From Paenibacillus sp. USDA918EY (GTDB lineage Bacteria > Bacillota > Bacilli > Paenibacillales > Paenibacillaceae), in contig NZ_WTWY01000003.1 in NCBI RefSeq assembly GCF_009870825.1, positions 372,001 to 436,000 on the forward strand: a DNA stretch of 64,000 nt, given 5' to 3'. Of this stretch, positions 46,601-55,608 are shown piece by piece. The position numbers and the translations under genes are program-made. The notes under the pieces were generated by a model. That model was not told where the DNA came from and searched no databases. It was given only the letters and a program-made list of their open reading frames with translations. Each line of letters opens with the position of its first letter. The stretch's first letter is position 1.

Positions 46601-48298
46601 TTACTTCACCGACCAGTTCTCGATCCGCCATTGAAGAACTTCGTTGATCCGATCCTCGTAAGCTTTAATGTTCAGCTTGTGGATCTCGTTCGTATATTCG
46701 GTCCATACGCTGTCAAAATCGGACGGGTTCGCCAAGATCGCCTTCGGCAAAAATTTGGTCGACAAGTCGTTTTGCTTCGTATTGACGATTTTGGCTTCGG
46801 AACCTTCCACCAGATCGACGCTCCATGCCGGATAATAGATCGGATTCTCCGGCGCCGGGCTGAAGAAATCGACATAGCTCTTGAAGCCGTAGGCCTTCAG
46901 GAACTTTTTGTCGTATTCTTCGAGACCTGCCTGGTACTCTTCCGGCTGCGCCGCGCCATCCGTCGCGTTGCCGTCGCTGAAGAAACCTTGCATTTTCGGG
47001 CTGAAGCTGTACAGCGTGTCCGCTTTGTTCGCCAGCTTCCAAGTAGCGTCCGTGAATTTGTCGCGCTGCTCCTGCGTTTTCATGAAACGGCCTTTTTCGT
47101 TCACGATGTAGTCCTCGCCTTCGATCCCCCAGGAGAGGATCTTCTGCCAATCTTCCTGGATCAGGCGATCCCACAGCTTGAGTATTTTCACCGGATCCTT
47201 GGCGTTCACGCTGATGCCGAAGCCGTTGTTCAGGTTCAGCGCCGGGCGGTCCAAATAATAATCCCTCGTGCTCTCGTCGTACACGAGCGGCAGCCCTACA
47301 TAGGTTCTTTCGTGCTTTTTCTGCGTGATCAGGGCGTTTTCGGCGTTTTGGAAATTCCAATGCTGGTCGAACATGCCCAACACCGTTCCGCTGGAAATTT
47401 TGGCAAGGTACTGATCGAAGTTTTGCGTAAACGTTTCTTTGTCGATCAGCCCTTTGGCGTTAATTTCGTTCAGCTTTTGATAGTAACGTTTCGCATAGTC
47501 CTTGTCCGCGAAAATTTCAGCCTTGCCGTCGTTCACGACCACGCTGCCGTCGTTCGGATGGCCGATCAAATGCTGCGGCGCGTTGAACAACCCCCAGTTT
47601 TTCCAGTCGTAGTTCAAAATTTCGAATCCGATCGTCGGCTTGCCGTCGATGTTCGGATGTTTTTCTTTATACTTGGCGATCAGGTCGAAGTATTCGTCAA
47701 GCGTCTTGACCTTCGGATATCCGGCTTCCTCGAGCACCGCCTTTTGAATCCAGAACGCCGGCCCGGAATACCATGTGGAGCTCACTTCCCCGTTGTAGGC
47801 CCCGTAGTTCGGCAAAATGTAAATATGTCCGTCATTCGGGTCCTTCATCATGTTCCAGTACTTCTCGTAATGTTTTTTCAAATTCGGAGCGTATTTTTCG
47901 ATGAGGTCTTCCAGCGGAATGTATGCGCCTGCCGCCGTCAATTTTGTATTTCCGGTCATAATGTCCGGGTAATCGGAACCTGCGATCATGACGCCAAGCT
48001 TCTGATTGAGGTCGCCGGCCAGAAACTCGAATTTAAAGGTCGCGCCAAGCTCGTCTTTAATCTTTTTGTAAATTTTGTTGTCCGGCGTCGGCTGCTGGCC
48101 GGCTTCGCCGATGAACGCCGTAATTTCAAACGGTTCGACTTTCCCTTCGGCATTGCCTCCCGATGCGGCCTCGCTTCCGGCCTTCGCGTCTCCGGATGTG
48201 GCCGTCTTGTCGCTTCCCCCGCATCCCGCCAGAATGAAGCTGAACGACAGCAGCATAACCATGCCGAGCCGGAGCACTGATTTTGACTTGCCCCCCAT
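46601..48298 (-). CDS. LplA-type oligosaccharide-binding lipoprotein (probable aldouronate/xylo-oligosaccharide)
   Basis: A 565-residue lipoprotein with lipobox LAGC near residue 25 and a long Gly/Ser/Ala linker. The LplA-type body is about 520 residues, the size class used for large oligosaccharides. The ATG at 48298 follows GGAGGTG; the upstream GTG in frame lies inside that ribosome site. It heads the importer-xylanase part of the operon, and a cre-like site lies 70 bases upstream, so an internal promoter there is likely. The ligand is inferred from the GH10 gene downstream. Confidence 0.9.
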   Translation of the reverse strand: MGGKSKSVLRLGMVMLLSFSFILAGCGGSDKTATSGDAKAGSEAASGGNAEGKVEPFEITAFIGEAGQQPTPDNKIYKKIKDELGATFKFEFLAGDLNQKLGVMIAGSDYPDIMTGNTKLTAAGAYIPLEDLIEKYAPNLKKHYEKYWNMMKDPNDGHIYILPNYGAYNGEVSSTWYSGPAFWIQKAVLEEAGYPKVKTLDEYFDLIAKYKEKHPNIDGKPTIGFEILNYDWKNWGLFNAPQHLIGHPNDGSVVVNDGKAEIFADKDYAKRYYQKLNEINAKGLIDKETFTQNFDQYLAKISSGTVLGMFDQHWNFQNAENALITQKKHERTYVGLPLVYDESTRDYYLDRPALNLNNGFGISVNAKDPVKILKLWDRLIQEDWQKILSWGIEGEDYIVNEKGRFMKTQEQRDKFTDATWKLANKADTLYSFSPKMQGFFSDGNATDGAAQPEEYQAGLEEYDKKFLKAYGFKSYVDFFSPAPENPIYYPAWSVDLVEGSEAKIVNTKQNDLSTKFLPKAILANPSDFDSVWTEYTNEIHKLNIKAYEDRINEVLQWRIENWSVK

Positions 48299-48367
48299 GT
48301 ATAGCACCTCCGTTAAAATTTGTCACCTAAGGGATTGGAAGCCCTTACAGGTAACTTATCCTTATTG

Positions 48368-48381
48368 TAAAATCGCTTTCA
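48368..48381. promoter_or_regulatory. Possible cre site before the LplA-type gene
   Basis: On the minus strand TGAAAGCGATTTTA matches the cre pattern except near its last two bases. It lies in the 125-base gap between the second response regulator and the binding-protein gene. Confidence 0.4.
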
Positions 48382-48423
48382 AAGCCGAACTATATCGCAA
48401 TTAAAGCATTACCCCCAAAAAGT

Positions 48424-49965
48424 TTAGTTTTTGGCTTTGAATTCGTTGGGGCTCATGCCCATTCGTTTTTCGAAATGCTTCAAAAATTGCCCGTAATTGG
48501 CGTAGCCGACGCTTTCGGCGATCTCGCTGTTCTTCAGCCTGCCCTCCTTCAGGAGGACTGCGGCTTCTTCAATGCGAAAGTTGTGGACAAGCTCGTTAAA
48601 GCCGATCCCGTTCTTTCGAATCAGCAGCTGGCCCAAATAGACCGGATGCAAATAAAACAATTCGGCCAGCTTGCGGATCGTCAGCGGCTCGCGAAAATGG
48701 GCGCGGATGTATTCGTTGATCTCCTGAATGATGCCTTGCGATTTGAGCGCCTGCTCGCGGGATAAAAGCTCGATGGCGTCGTTGCCGCAAACCAGCAGGC
48801 AGTCCATCAGGTCGCCGAGATGGATGACGGCCTCCGACAGCCCGAACAAAAACGGGTGGTACTCATCCAAAACCCGTTTGCTCCGTTCATCGCCCAGTTC
48901 GCTCAAGTGATCCATCATTTGATACATCAGATGAATGACGGTATTTTTCACGGTTTCCGGCTCAACCATCGCTTGGCGAAAGCTTTCGGCCGCAGACGCC
49001 ACGGCTTCGCAAAAACCTGCGGCATCCAGGACGTTTAACGCCCCCGTCATGCGATCGATCAGCCGAACCTGGTCGTAATGGTACTGACAGGACCGGGCCT
49101 GCACCGATTCATACTTCCGGATACGGCCGTAGCCGGAATCGTAAAAATTGTAGCGAATCGCTTCCTTGGCGGTTTGAAGGCATCTCTCCAGTTGAGTCAG
49201 CGAACGGGCTTCCAAGCCCGCAGACATAAAAACCCGATACGGAGAGTACGCTTCCGACAGCTGCTCAAGGACCTGCAGCGATTCATTTTCCGCCCCTTTC
49301 GAAGGCGTGACCCCGTACACGATGCCGAAGCTGTGCGTGCCGATGTCGACGAGATACATCGCTTCCCGGTCCCGCAGCACGGCTGCCGCGATCTCGCGCA
49401 TCCGCGCATAGACCGGCGGATCGCACTGCACCAGGCAAAAGTTCCATGCCTCCTTTGCTGCGGACAAGCGGCCGAGCACGTCCAGCTCGTCTGAAGACAA
49501 AGGCTCGTTCAGCGCCGCCTTTTTGACCAAGGTCACCGTTTCTTCACGCGCGGCGATTCGGGTGATGCGCTGTTTTTCGCGTTCGCGGCACAGCTCCCGG
49601 TAGGCGGCTTCCAGCTCTTTTTCGGCCTCCTCCTGGTCCACCGGCTTCAGCAAAAAATGGGTGATTCCGTGCCGCATCGCCCGGCGGGCATATTCAAATT
49701 CGCTGTACCCGCTGACGATGGCGAACATCACGTTTCGATCCCCTTCTTTTTGCCATGCGTCGATCATTTCAAGTCCGTCGAGCAGCGGCATGTGAATGTC
49801 GGTTACGACCAGATCCGGCTTCAGCTCCCGGATTTTGTTCAATCCGTCGGCCCCGTTGCCGGAGGTTCCGCAAACGTCGAAGCCGAGCCGATCCCAATCG
49901 ATCCACAGCTGCATGCCCTCCAAGGCGCCGGGTTCGTCATCGATCAGCAGCACTTTGTAACGCAT
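48424..49965 (-). CDS. YesN-type response regulator, second of the triad
   Basis: A 513-residue regulator. The receiver domain (1-125) is complete: IDDE at 8-11, phospho-acceptor in VTDIHMPLLDG and Lys in LLKPVD. A middle region of about 260 residues of unknown fold follows, then an AraC domain in the last 100 (IRKLAELFYLHPVYLGQLL, then IAESVGYANYGQFLKHFEKRMG). The ATG at 49965 is seven bases after GAGGGGG; an ATG six bases earlier would overlap the kinase stop and is also possible. It lies directly after the kinase gene and before the importer. Confidence 0.92.
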   Translation of the reverse strand: MRYKVLLIDDEPGALEGMQLWIDWDRLGFDVCGTSGNGADGLNKIRELKPDLVVTDIHMPLLDGLEMIDAWQKEGDRNVMFAIVSGYSEFEYARRAMRHGITHFLLKPVDQEEAEKELEAAYRELCREREKQRITRIAAREETVTLVKKAALNEPLSSDELDVLGRLSAAKEAWNFCLVQCDPPVYARMREIAAAVLRDREAMYLVDIGTHSFGIVYGVTPSKGAENESLQVLEQLSEAYSPYRVFMSAGLEARSLTQLERCLQTAKEAIRYNFYDSGYGRIRKYESVQARSCQYHYDQVRLIDRMTGALNVLDAAGFCEAVASAAESFRQAMVEPETVKNTVIHLMYQMMDHLSELGDERSKRVLDEYHPFLFGLSEAVIHLGDLMDCLLVCGNDAIELLSREQALKSQGIIQEINEYIRAHFREPLTIRKLAELFYLHPVYLGQLLIRKNGIGFNELVHNFRIEEAAVLLKEGRLKNSEIAESVGYANYGQFLKHFEKRMGMSPNEFKAKN

Positions 49966-49967
49966 GT

Positions 49968-51785
49968 TCATTCCCCCTCGGCGTGTTCGTTTTGTCTGTT
50001 CAGCAGTTTCATGGGAATTTCGAATAAAACCAGCGTTCCTTCCTGCCATTTGCTTTGGATATCGAAGCGCACCAAGTCGTTGTAGTAGAGCTCCAGCCGC
50101 CGGTAAACGTTGCGGATGCCGATGCTGTTGCCTGAAACGTTTTCGATCTGGACGGCCTTCATGATTTCATTGCGCTTTTCTGCCGTGATGCCTTTGCCGT
50201 TATCCGAAACGGACACGCACAGACGCTCTTCCTCGATCCGGGCGCTCACCGTGATGAGCCCTTGCCCGTCGACGGCCTGAATCCCGTGTTTGCAGGCATT
50301 TTCAACGAGCGGCTGGATGCTCATTTTCGGAATTTTGTAGCCTAAAACCTGTTCATCGACGTCAAAAACGTACTCGAATTTGTCTCTGAATCTAAACTTC
50401 TCGATTTTGAGATACATCTCCGTAAACCGAATTTCCTCCTCCAGCGTCACCAGATCCTCCTTCCAGCCGAGCAGCCTGCGCAGCAGCTTGGACAGGCTTT
50501 TGATAATGTCCGTCACCTCGGAATATTCGTATTTGGTACAGACGACGAGGATTGCGTTCAGCGTGTTAAACAGGAAATGGGGATTCATCTGGCTCTGGAG
50601 AAAATTAAGTTCGGCCCGCACCTGTTCCATCTCCAGGCTTTTTTTCTGGATTTCAAGCTTGTACACATTATTGATGAGCGAATTGATGCGTGATGTCATC
50701 ATGTTGAAATTGCGGATCAATTCCCCGATCTCGTCCTTGCCTTCATCCATGCGGATCAGCTCGAATTTTTCATTCGTTACTTTGTGCATATGCCGGGACA
50801 GCCTTTTCACGCGATAATTGTAAGAACGAAGCATGATGTAGATGAAAACGGACGTAAATAACGTAATCACCGCCGCCAAAAGCCCGACGGACCACTGCAT
50901 GTCGCGCATCGCCTGGCTCACCCGCGTTCCCCGGGTCATGCCGACCAGCTTCCAGCCTTTGACGTACTTGGCCGTGCCGATCGAAACGACATGAGCATCC
51001 TTGTTTTTTTCGATGCCCGAAAGGTTAAACACGGCGTAAGCGCCGCTGTCCTCATTTTGATAGCCGCTGTCCGCCGACATGATGATTTCGTTTTTTTCGT
51101 TCACCAGATACAGGTTCAAATAATCCCGTTCCCGGATGATCACGTCATAAATTTTCCGAAGGTCGATATCGATGCGCAGCAGCTTTTCGAACCGGTCGTA
51201 ATAATTGTAATAATCCATTTTTTCGATCACGCTCAAATAAGGGGCGATCACGGACGGATTTGTCTCATCGGCCGCGCGGTAGGCAGCAACGAGGACCGGT
51301 TCGTTCGAATGTTCCCACAGCTTGTACCATTCGCTGTTTTTCACCTGGTCATTGATGATTCGGTAGTTTCCTCCCGACACGATGGTCGGATTATCCGTAT
51401 ATATGCCGATCCGCAAAATTTGGTTGTTTACCGGAATGTAGCTGCTTACCCGGTTGCGGAGCTGCTCGTCAAACGTTTCGTAAAAATCAAGCGGATTGGC
51501 GTACGTTCGGTCCAGCATCTCGTAAAGCGCTTTGTCCGTTTTCAGGGCATGGCTGACCGCCACGCCTCCGTCCACGAAATCGTGGATGTCCTTTCGGGCC
51601 CGCTCCAGCGACACCTCCAGGTTCTGCTCCTCCCGCTGCTTGATCAGTTCGGACATCCGGTCCATGAAAATCAGATGAATCACGGCGATGGGCAAAAGAA
51701 CGCCAAGCAAATAAATCAAAATGAACTTGAAATTGATCGGAATGTCGTTGACGATTTTTCGGAGTCTGAATGTTTTTGTTCGCAT
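49968..51785 (-). CDS. YesM-type sensor histidine kinase of the xylan operon
   Basis: A 605-residue membrane kinase. It has a helix near residues 18-38, an extracytoplasmic sensor (about 40-285), a second helix near 288-312, HAMP, a His_kinase domain with NPHFLFNTLNAILVV (His near residue 400), and an ATPase domain (DNGKGITAE, GNSIGIRNVYRRLELYY). It is flanked on both sides by complete YesN-type response regulators, 15 bases after one and 2 bases before the other, so one kinase may serve two regulators. Confidence 0.92.
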   Translation of the reverse strand: MRTKTFRLRKIVNDIPINFKFILIYLLGVLLPIAVIHLIFMDRMSELIKQREEQNLEVSLERARKDIHDFVDGGVAVSHALKTDKALYEMLDRTYANPLDFYETFDEQLRNRVSSYIPVNNQILRIGIYTDNPTIVSGGNYRIINDQVKNSEWYKLWEHSNEPVLVAAYRAADETNPSVIAPYLSVIEKMDYYNYYDRFEKLLRIDIDLRKIYDVIIRERDYLNLYLVNEKNEIIMSADSGYQNEDSGAYAVFNLSGIEKNKDAHVVSIGTAKYVKGWKLVGMTRGTRVSQAMRDMQWSVGLLAAVITLFTSVFIYIMLRSYNYRVKRLSRHMHKVTNEKFELIRMDEGKDEIGELIRNFNMMTSRINSLINNVYKLEIQKKSLEMEQVRAELNFLQSQMNPHFLFNTLNAILVVCTKYEYSEVTDIIKSLSKLLRRLLGWKEDLVTLEEEIRFTEMYLKIEKFRFRDKFEYVFDVDEQVLGYKIPKMSIQPLVENACKHGIQAVDGQGLITVSARIEEERLCVSVSDNGKGITAEKRNEIMKAVQIENVSGNSIGIRNVYRRLELYYNDLVRFDIQSKWQEGTLVLFEIPMKLLNRQNEHAEGE

Positions 51786-51800
51786 GCGTGCACCATCCTG

Positions 51801-53348
51801 CTATTCTTCCGCCGGCCGGTTTTCCCATTGATGCTTGTAAACCGAGGGCAGCATTCCCGTATGGCTTTTGAACTTGCTGATAAAATAATCCGTTTTCGGG
51901 TATCCGACCTTCAGCGCCACCTCGGAGATTTTGATCTGCGTGCGCTTCAGCAGCTTTTTCGCTTCCTCGATCCTTCTTTCGTTCACGTATTCGTTAAACG
52001 GCTTGCCTGTCGTTTTCTTGAACAATTGTCCCAAATACGTCGCGTTCATGTGGAATTGCCTAGACAAATCCCGCAGCTGCAGCTTCGTGTGGAATTCCCG
52101 GTCCACAAATTGGATGACGTGAAAAATCGTATTATTTTCGTTTTGTTTGGCAAGAAGGGAAAGATCGGCCAAAGCCTCCAGGCAAAGGCCGCGAACGTAC
52201 GATTGCAAAGCCGAATATTGCTTGATTTCGCCAAGGCTCCCGTGACGTTCCCGGATGCGTGCCATCCATGCGCCGGGATCCCCGTTCATCTCCGCAACCC
52301 GCCGGCAAAACGTCAGCTCCAGGTCCGCGATGCGGGCTTTGGCGAGCTCGATATCCGGCATCCCCGAGGCCAATGAGGCCATCAGTTCCTCGACCTGACA
52401 ATCGATCGCCCCCGAATGACCGGCGCAAACGCTGTCGATAAGCCGCTTGATTTTTTGGTCGGCGTCCGCGCGGTGATCCGGCGTTTTTTTGCACCAGCTG
52501 TAAAAAAACAGCCCCTCCTTGCCCTGGCAGCGTTTGGACTTGCTCACCTCCAGCGACTGCAGATAAAGGGGACGGATGGAACCCATGCCGCGAAGCGGAT
52601 CGCTTAACGCGATGATCACGGGCCGGATCAGGCTTCCGGACAAATCCCGGTGCATCGCAAGCCCGATCTCCTCAAGACGATCCGAAGAACATTCATCCGT
52701 CGGCACGAAAACGCCGACTCGCCCCGCACTGTCCTGAAAAGACCGATCCGTGACGTCCGGAAAATAAGCTTGGATCCGCTCCCGCAAATTTGCCGAGCCG
52801 ATGTCCGTTTCCACCAGCAAGCATCGGAGTTCGGCATCGCCTTTCAAGTTCATCGCTTCCGCGGCCTGCCGCTCAAGCCCTTCGCCGCGTTCGCCCTGGA
52901 TCAGCCTGTTGACAAGATTGTTCAAAAAAAAGGAGCGCATCCGGCGTTCCGCCAGCCGCTCTGCGGACTCGGCCCGGATCGATGCGCCGACCCGTTCCAG
53001 AATCGTTTCGAACTCCTCCTCGTCGATCGGCTTCAGCAAATATTCCGCCACCTTGTGCTTCATCGCGGTCAGAGCATAGTCAAAATGATCGTAACCGCTC
53101 AAGATGACGAATTTCGGAGGACGTTTCATCGTCTTCCTGGACTGCTCCACAAGCTCCAACCCGCTTAACGCGGGCATGTGAATATCCGTGACCACCAGCT
53201 CGGGCTGAAGCCGCTGGATGATGTTCAGCGCTTCGATGCCGCTGTGCGCCTCCGCGCATACTTGAAACCCGAAGTTTCCCCAATTGACCATCGTGCGCAG
53301 CCCTTCCAGAACCCACGGTTCGTCGTCGACCAACAGCACATTCATCAT
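51801..53348 (-). CDS. YesN-type response regulator, first of the triad
   Basis: A 515-residue regulator with a complete receiver domain (VDDE near 7-10, acceptor in VTDIHMPALSG, ILSGY, Lys in LLKPID), a middle region of about 260 residues, and an AraC domain at the end (LRDLSRQFHMNATYLGQLF, then VALKVGYPKTDYFISKFKSHTG). Two adjacent ATG codons are possible starts. It is the first gene of the leftward operon that ends with the intracellular xylanase. Confidence 0.92.
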   Translation of the reverse strand: MMNVLLVDDEPWVLEGLRTMVNWGNFGFQVCAEAHSGIEALNIIQRLQPELVVTDIHMPALSGLELVEQSRKTMKRPPKFVILSGYDHFDYALTAMKHKVAEYLLKPIDEEEFETILERVGASIRAESAERLAERRMRSFFLNNLVNRLIQGERGEGLERQAAEAMNLKGDAELRCLLVETDIGSANLRERIQAYFPDVTDRSFQDSAGRVGVFVPTDECSSDRLEEIGLAMHRDLSGSLIRPVIIALSDPLRGMGSIRPLYLQSLEVSKSKRCQGKEGLFFYSWCKKTPDHRADADQKIKRLIDSVCAGHSGAIDCQVEELMASLASGMPDIELAKARIADLELTFCRRVAEMNGDPGAWMARIRERHGSLGEIKQYSALQSYVRGLCLEALADLSLLAKQNENNTIFHVIQFVDREFHTKLQLRDLSRQFHMNATYLGQLFKKTTGKPFNEYVNERRIEEAKKLLKRTQIKISEVALKVGYPKTDYFISKFKSHTGMLPSVYKHQWENRPAEE

Positions 53349-53818
53349 TTCACCAATTCACTCCCCGGACGTGCTTTTTTCGTGGATTTTCAAAATTACG
53401 CATGCATGAAAGCGTCTTAATCTTTATGCTACCAAACTTGCCGCAGTCCTGAAAATACCGAGCGAATGCAGCGCAGGCAGCCCCGTTTCTGCCGAAGCTG
53501 CCGCAAACCTTTCATTTACACAACTAGACGTTGTCTTTATAGACCTTGATTTGACCGGATGAATCGGGGCCGCAGATCAACTGCAGGCCGTACTCTTGAT
53601 GGTGGATCTATCGATTCCGGCCAGCGCAAGCGATAAATCGGGGCGCCACCCGGACCGGGAGAAAAAACGCTTCCATTTCCAATTATAAAAAAAAAGCCCT
53701 CCGAAACGACTGCGCAAACTAAAGGTGTTACCCCGAAAATTTTAGATTTTGCAAAAAAAAAGAGAGCTGTCCCTTCATGCATGCCGCTTCCAACGGCTGC
53801 CGGACAACCCCCGATATT
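53349..53818. other. Intergenic region before the xylan operon
   Basis: About 470 bases. The left part should hold the promoter of the xylan operon; a weak cre-like text (TGAAAGCGTCTTAA, 53407-53420) is there. Minus-strand bases near 53530-53600 read as a short coding-like stretch (IHHQEYGLQLICGPDSS...) bounded by stops, perhaps a gene remnant. Two T-rich runs at 53685-53760 belong to hairpins or low-complexity DNA. Confidence 0.45.
53750..53805 (-). terminator. Possible terminator after the ABC exporter gene
   Basis: On the minus strand GTTGTCC and GGGACAGC can pair (one G-T) around a small inner dyad, followed by a run of nine T residues. The stem is modest. Confidence 0.4.
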
Positions 53819-55549
53819 CTAGAACTGCTTGGCGTACAACTTCGCATACATGCCGTCAAAGGACATCAGCTCGTCATGGGTCCCCTGTTCCGCGATGCCG
53901 TCCTCCGTCAAGACGACGATTCGCTGCGCTTCGCGGATGGTGGAAAGCCGGTGGGCGATCACGATCGTCGTACGCCCTTGAGCCAGTGATTCGAGCGATT
54001 GTTTTACGACGCTTTCGCTTTCGTTGTCCAGCGCGCTTGTCGCTTCGTCCATAATGACGATCGGCGGATTTTTCAAAAACACGCGGGCGATGCTCAGCCT
54101 CTGCTTTTGCCCGCCCGAAAGCTTGACCCCGCGCTGCCCGATCTCGGAATGATATCCATGGGGCAAGCCCATGATAAACCCGTGCGCATTCGCTTTGACC
54201 GCTGCCGCGACAACGTCCTCATCCGCGGCCTCCGGATTTCCGTACCGGATGTTGTCCATGACCGTTCCGGCAAACAGATAAACGTCCTGCTGAACGACGC
54301 CGACGTTTTTCCGGAGCGATTCCAGATCGAGATCGCGGACGTCGATTCCGTCCACCCTCACTTCGCCTTCGGTGACATCGTAAAAACGGGGGATCAGCGA
54401 ACAAAACGTCGTTTTTCCCGCGCCGGAAGGCCCCACCAGGGCAACGTATTCTCCGGGATGGATGCGCAGAGACAAATGTTTCAACACCCGCTGGGTATGT
54501 CCTTCGTAATGGAACGAAACCTGCCTGAACTCGATCTCTCCTTCCACGCTCGCGAGCGGGGCGGCATCCGGTTTGCTTGCGATGGACGGCTTCAAATTGA
54601 TGATTTCCATAAACCGCTGAAATCCCGTGACTCCTTCCTGCAGCTGCGTGCTCATATGCGTCATCCGCTGGATCGGTTCGATCATGTAACCGATATAGAG
54701 CAAAAACGTGATCAAGTCCGATAAATCAAGCGTATGGCGGACGATGTGAGCGCTCCCCAATATAACGACCGTAATCGTGATTAGCTGGAGCAACATCTCA
54801 AAACTGTTGTAAAAAATCGCCTCCGCTTTATACGTCCCCTTCCGGCTGCCAAGAAACCGGGCGTTTTCGCGTTCGAATTTTTCGATTTCCATCCGCTCGC
54901 CGGTGAACGACTGAACGACGCGGATCCCCGACAAACTGTCCTCTACCTGGGCGTTGACGTCCGAAATCCGTTCTTTGTTTTTCATTAACGCCTTGTTCAG
55001 CATTTTGTTGAAGTAGAGGGCAAAAAAGACGAGCACCGGAAAAAAGCACAACACCGCAATCGTTAATGGCGGATGGATAAAAAACAAAATGGCAAGCGCT
55101 CCGAAAAAACGGGAAAGCGAACGGACGTAATCCTCGGGCCCGTGATGATAAAGCTCGGAAAGCAGCAGCAGGTCGTTCGTGATCCGGGACATCAGCCTGC
55201 CCGTTTTCTCCTTGTCGTAAAAATCGAAGGACAGCTTTTGCATATGGGCGAACAACTCGCTGCGCAAGTCGCTTTCCATGCGGGCCCCGACCTCATGTCC
55301 CTTGTAATCGACGAAATAGCTCCCGAGGTTCTGAAGGGCCGCCAACACAAGCATCAGCCCGCCGACCCAATACACCTTTCCAAGAGCCGCGGATAAATCT
55401 CCTTCCAGCACCTGCTTGGTGATATAACGAACAAGCAGCGGAAAGATCAGGGTGATGGCGGATACGAGCAGCGCGCAGGCCAGTACGGACATAAACTGCC
55501 CTTTATACGGCTTGTAATAAGATAAAAACTTTTTGATTGGAAAACGCAT
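53819..55549 (-). CDS. ABC exporter, fused membrane and ATP-binding domains
   Basis: A 576-residue half-transporter of the MsbA/LmrA class. Six membrane helices lie in the first 300 residues and the ATPase domain in about 340-570, with Walker A GPSGAGKTT near residue 371, signature LSGGQKQRLSIAR near 475, Walker B IVIMDEATSALD near 495 and the His-loop IVIAHRLST. It would work as a homodimer exporting a lipid, drug or peptide. AAGGGGT precedes the ATG. An 18-codon ORF with a strong ribosome site lies 59 bases upstream and is probably cotranscribed. Confidence 0.93.
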   Translation of the reverse strand: MRFPIKKFLSYYKPYKGQFMSVLACALLVSAITLIFPLLVRYITKQVLEGDLSAALGKVYWVGGLMLVLAALQNLGSYFVDYKGHEVGARMESDLRSELFAHMQKLSFDFYDKEKTGRLMSRITNDLLLLSELYHHGPEDYVRSLSRFFGALAILFFIHPPLTIAVLCFFPVLVFFALYFNKMLNKALMKNKERISDVNAQVEDSLSGIRVVQSFTGERMEIEKFERENARFLGSRKGTYKAEAIFYNSFEMLLQLITITVVILGSAHIVRHTLDLSDLITFLLYIGYMIEPIQRMTHMSTQLQEGVTGFQRFMEIINLKPSIASKPDAAPLASVEGEIEFRQVSFHYEGHTQRVLKHLSLRIHPGEYVALVGPSGAGKTTFCSLIPRFYDVTEGEVRVDGIDVRDLDLESLRKNVGVVQQDVYLFAGTVMDNIRYGNPEAADEDVVAAAVKANAHGFIMGLPHGYHSEIGQRGVKLSGGQKQRLSIARVFLKNPPIVIMDEATSALDNESESVVKQSLESLAQGRTTIVIAHRLSTIREAQRIVVLTEDGIAEQGTHDELMSFDGMYAKLYAKQF

Positions 55550-55608
55550 ATTTTACCCCTTTATACGGTTTTTGGACGCGCATGCAAGGGGGGGTTGCCG
55601 TTTAGGCG

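Noticed and set aside
46631..48280. Open plus-strand frame of about 550 codons opposite the LplA-type binding protein
   Set aside because: Antisense shadow of a well-supported lipoprotein gene; no recognisable domain.
53537..53782. An 81-codon minus-strand frame in the gap before the xylan operon
   Set aside because: It runs through two long T runs (Phe tracts) next to a probable terminator and has no credible ribosome site.
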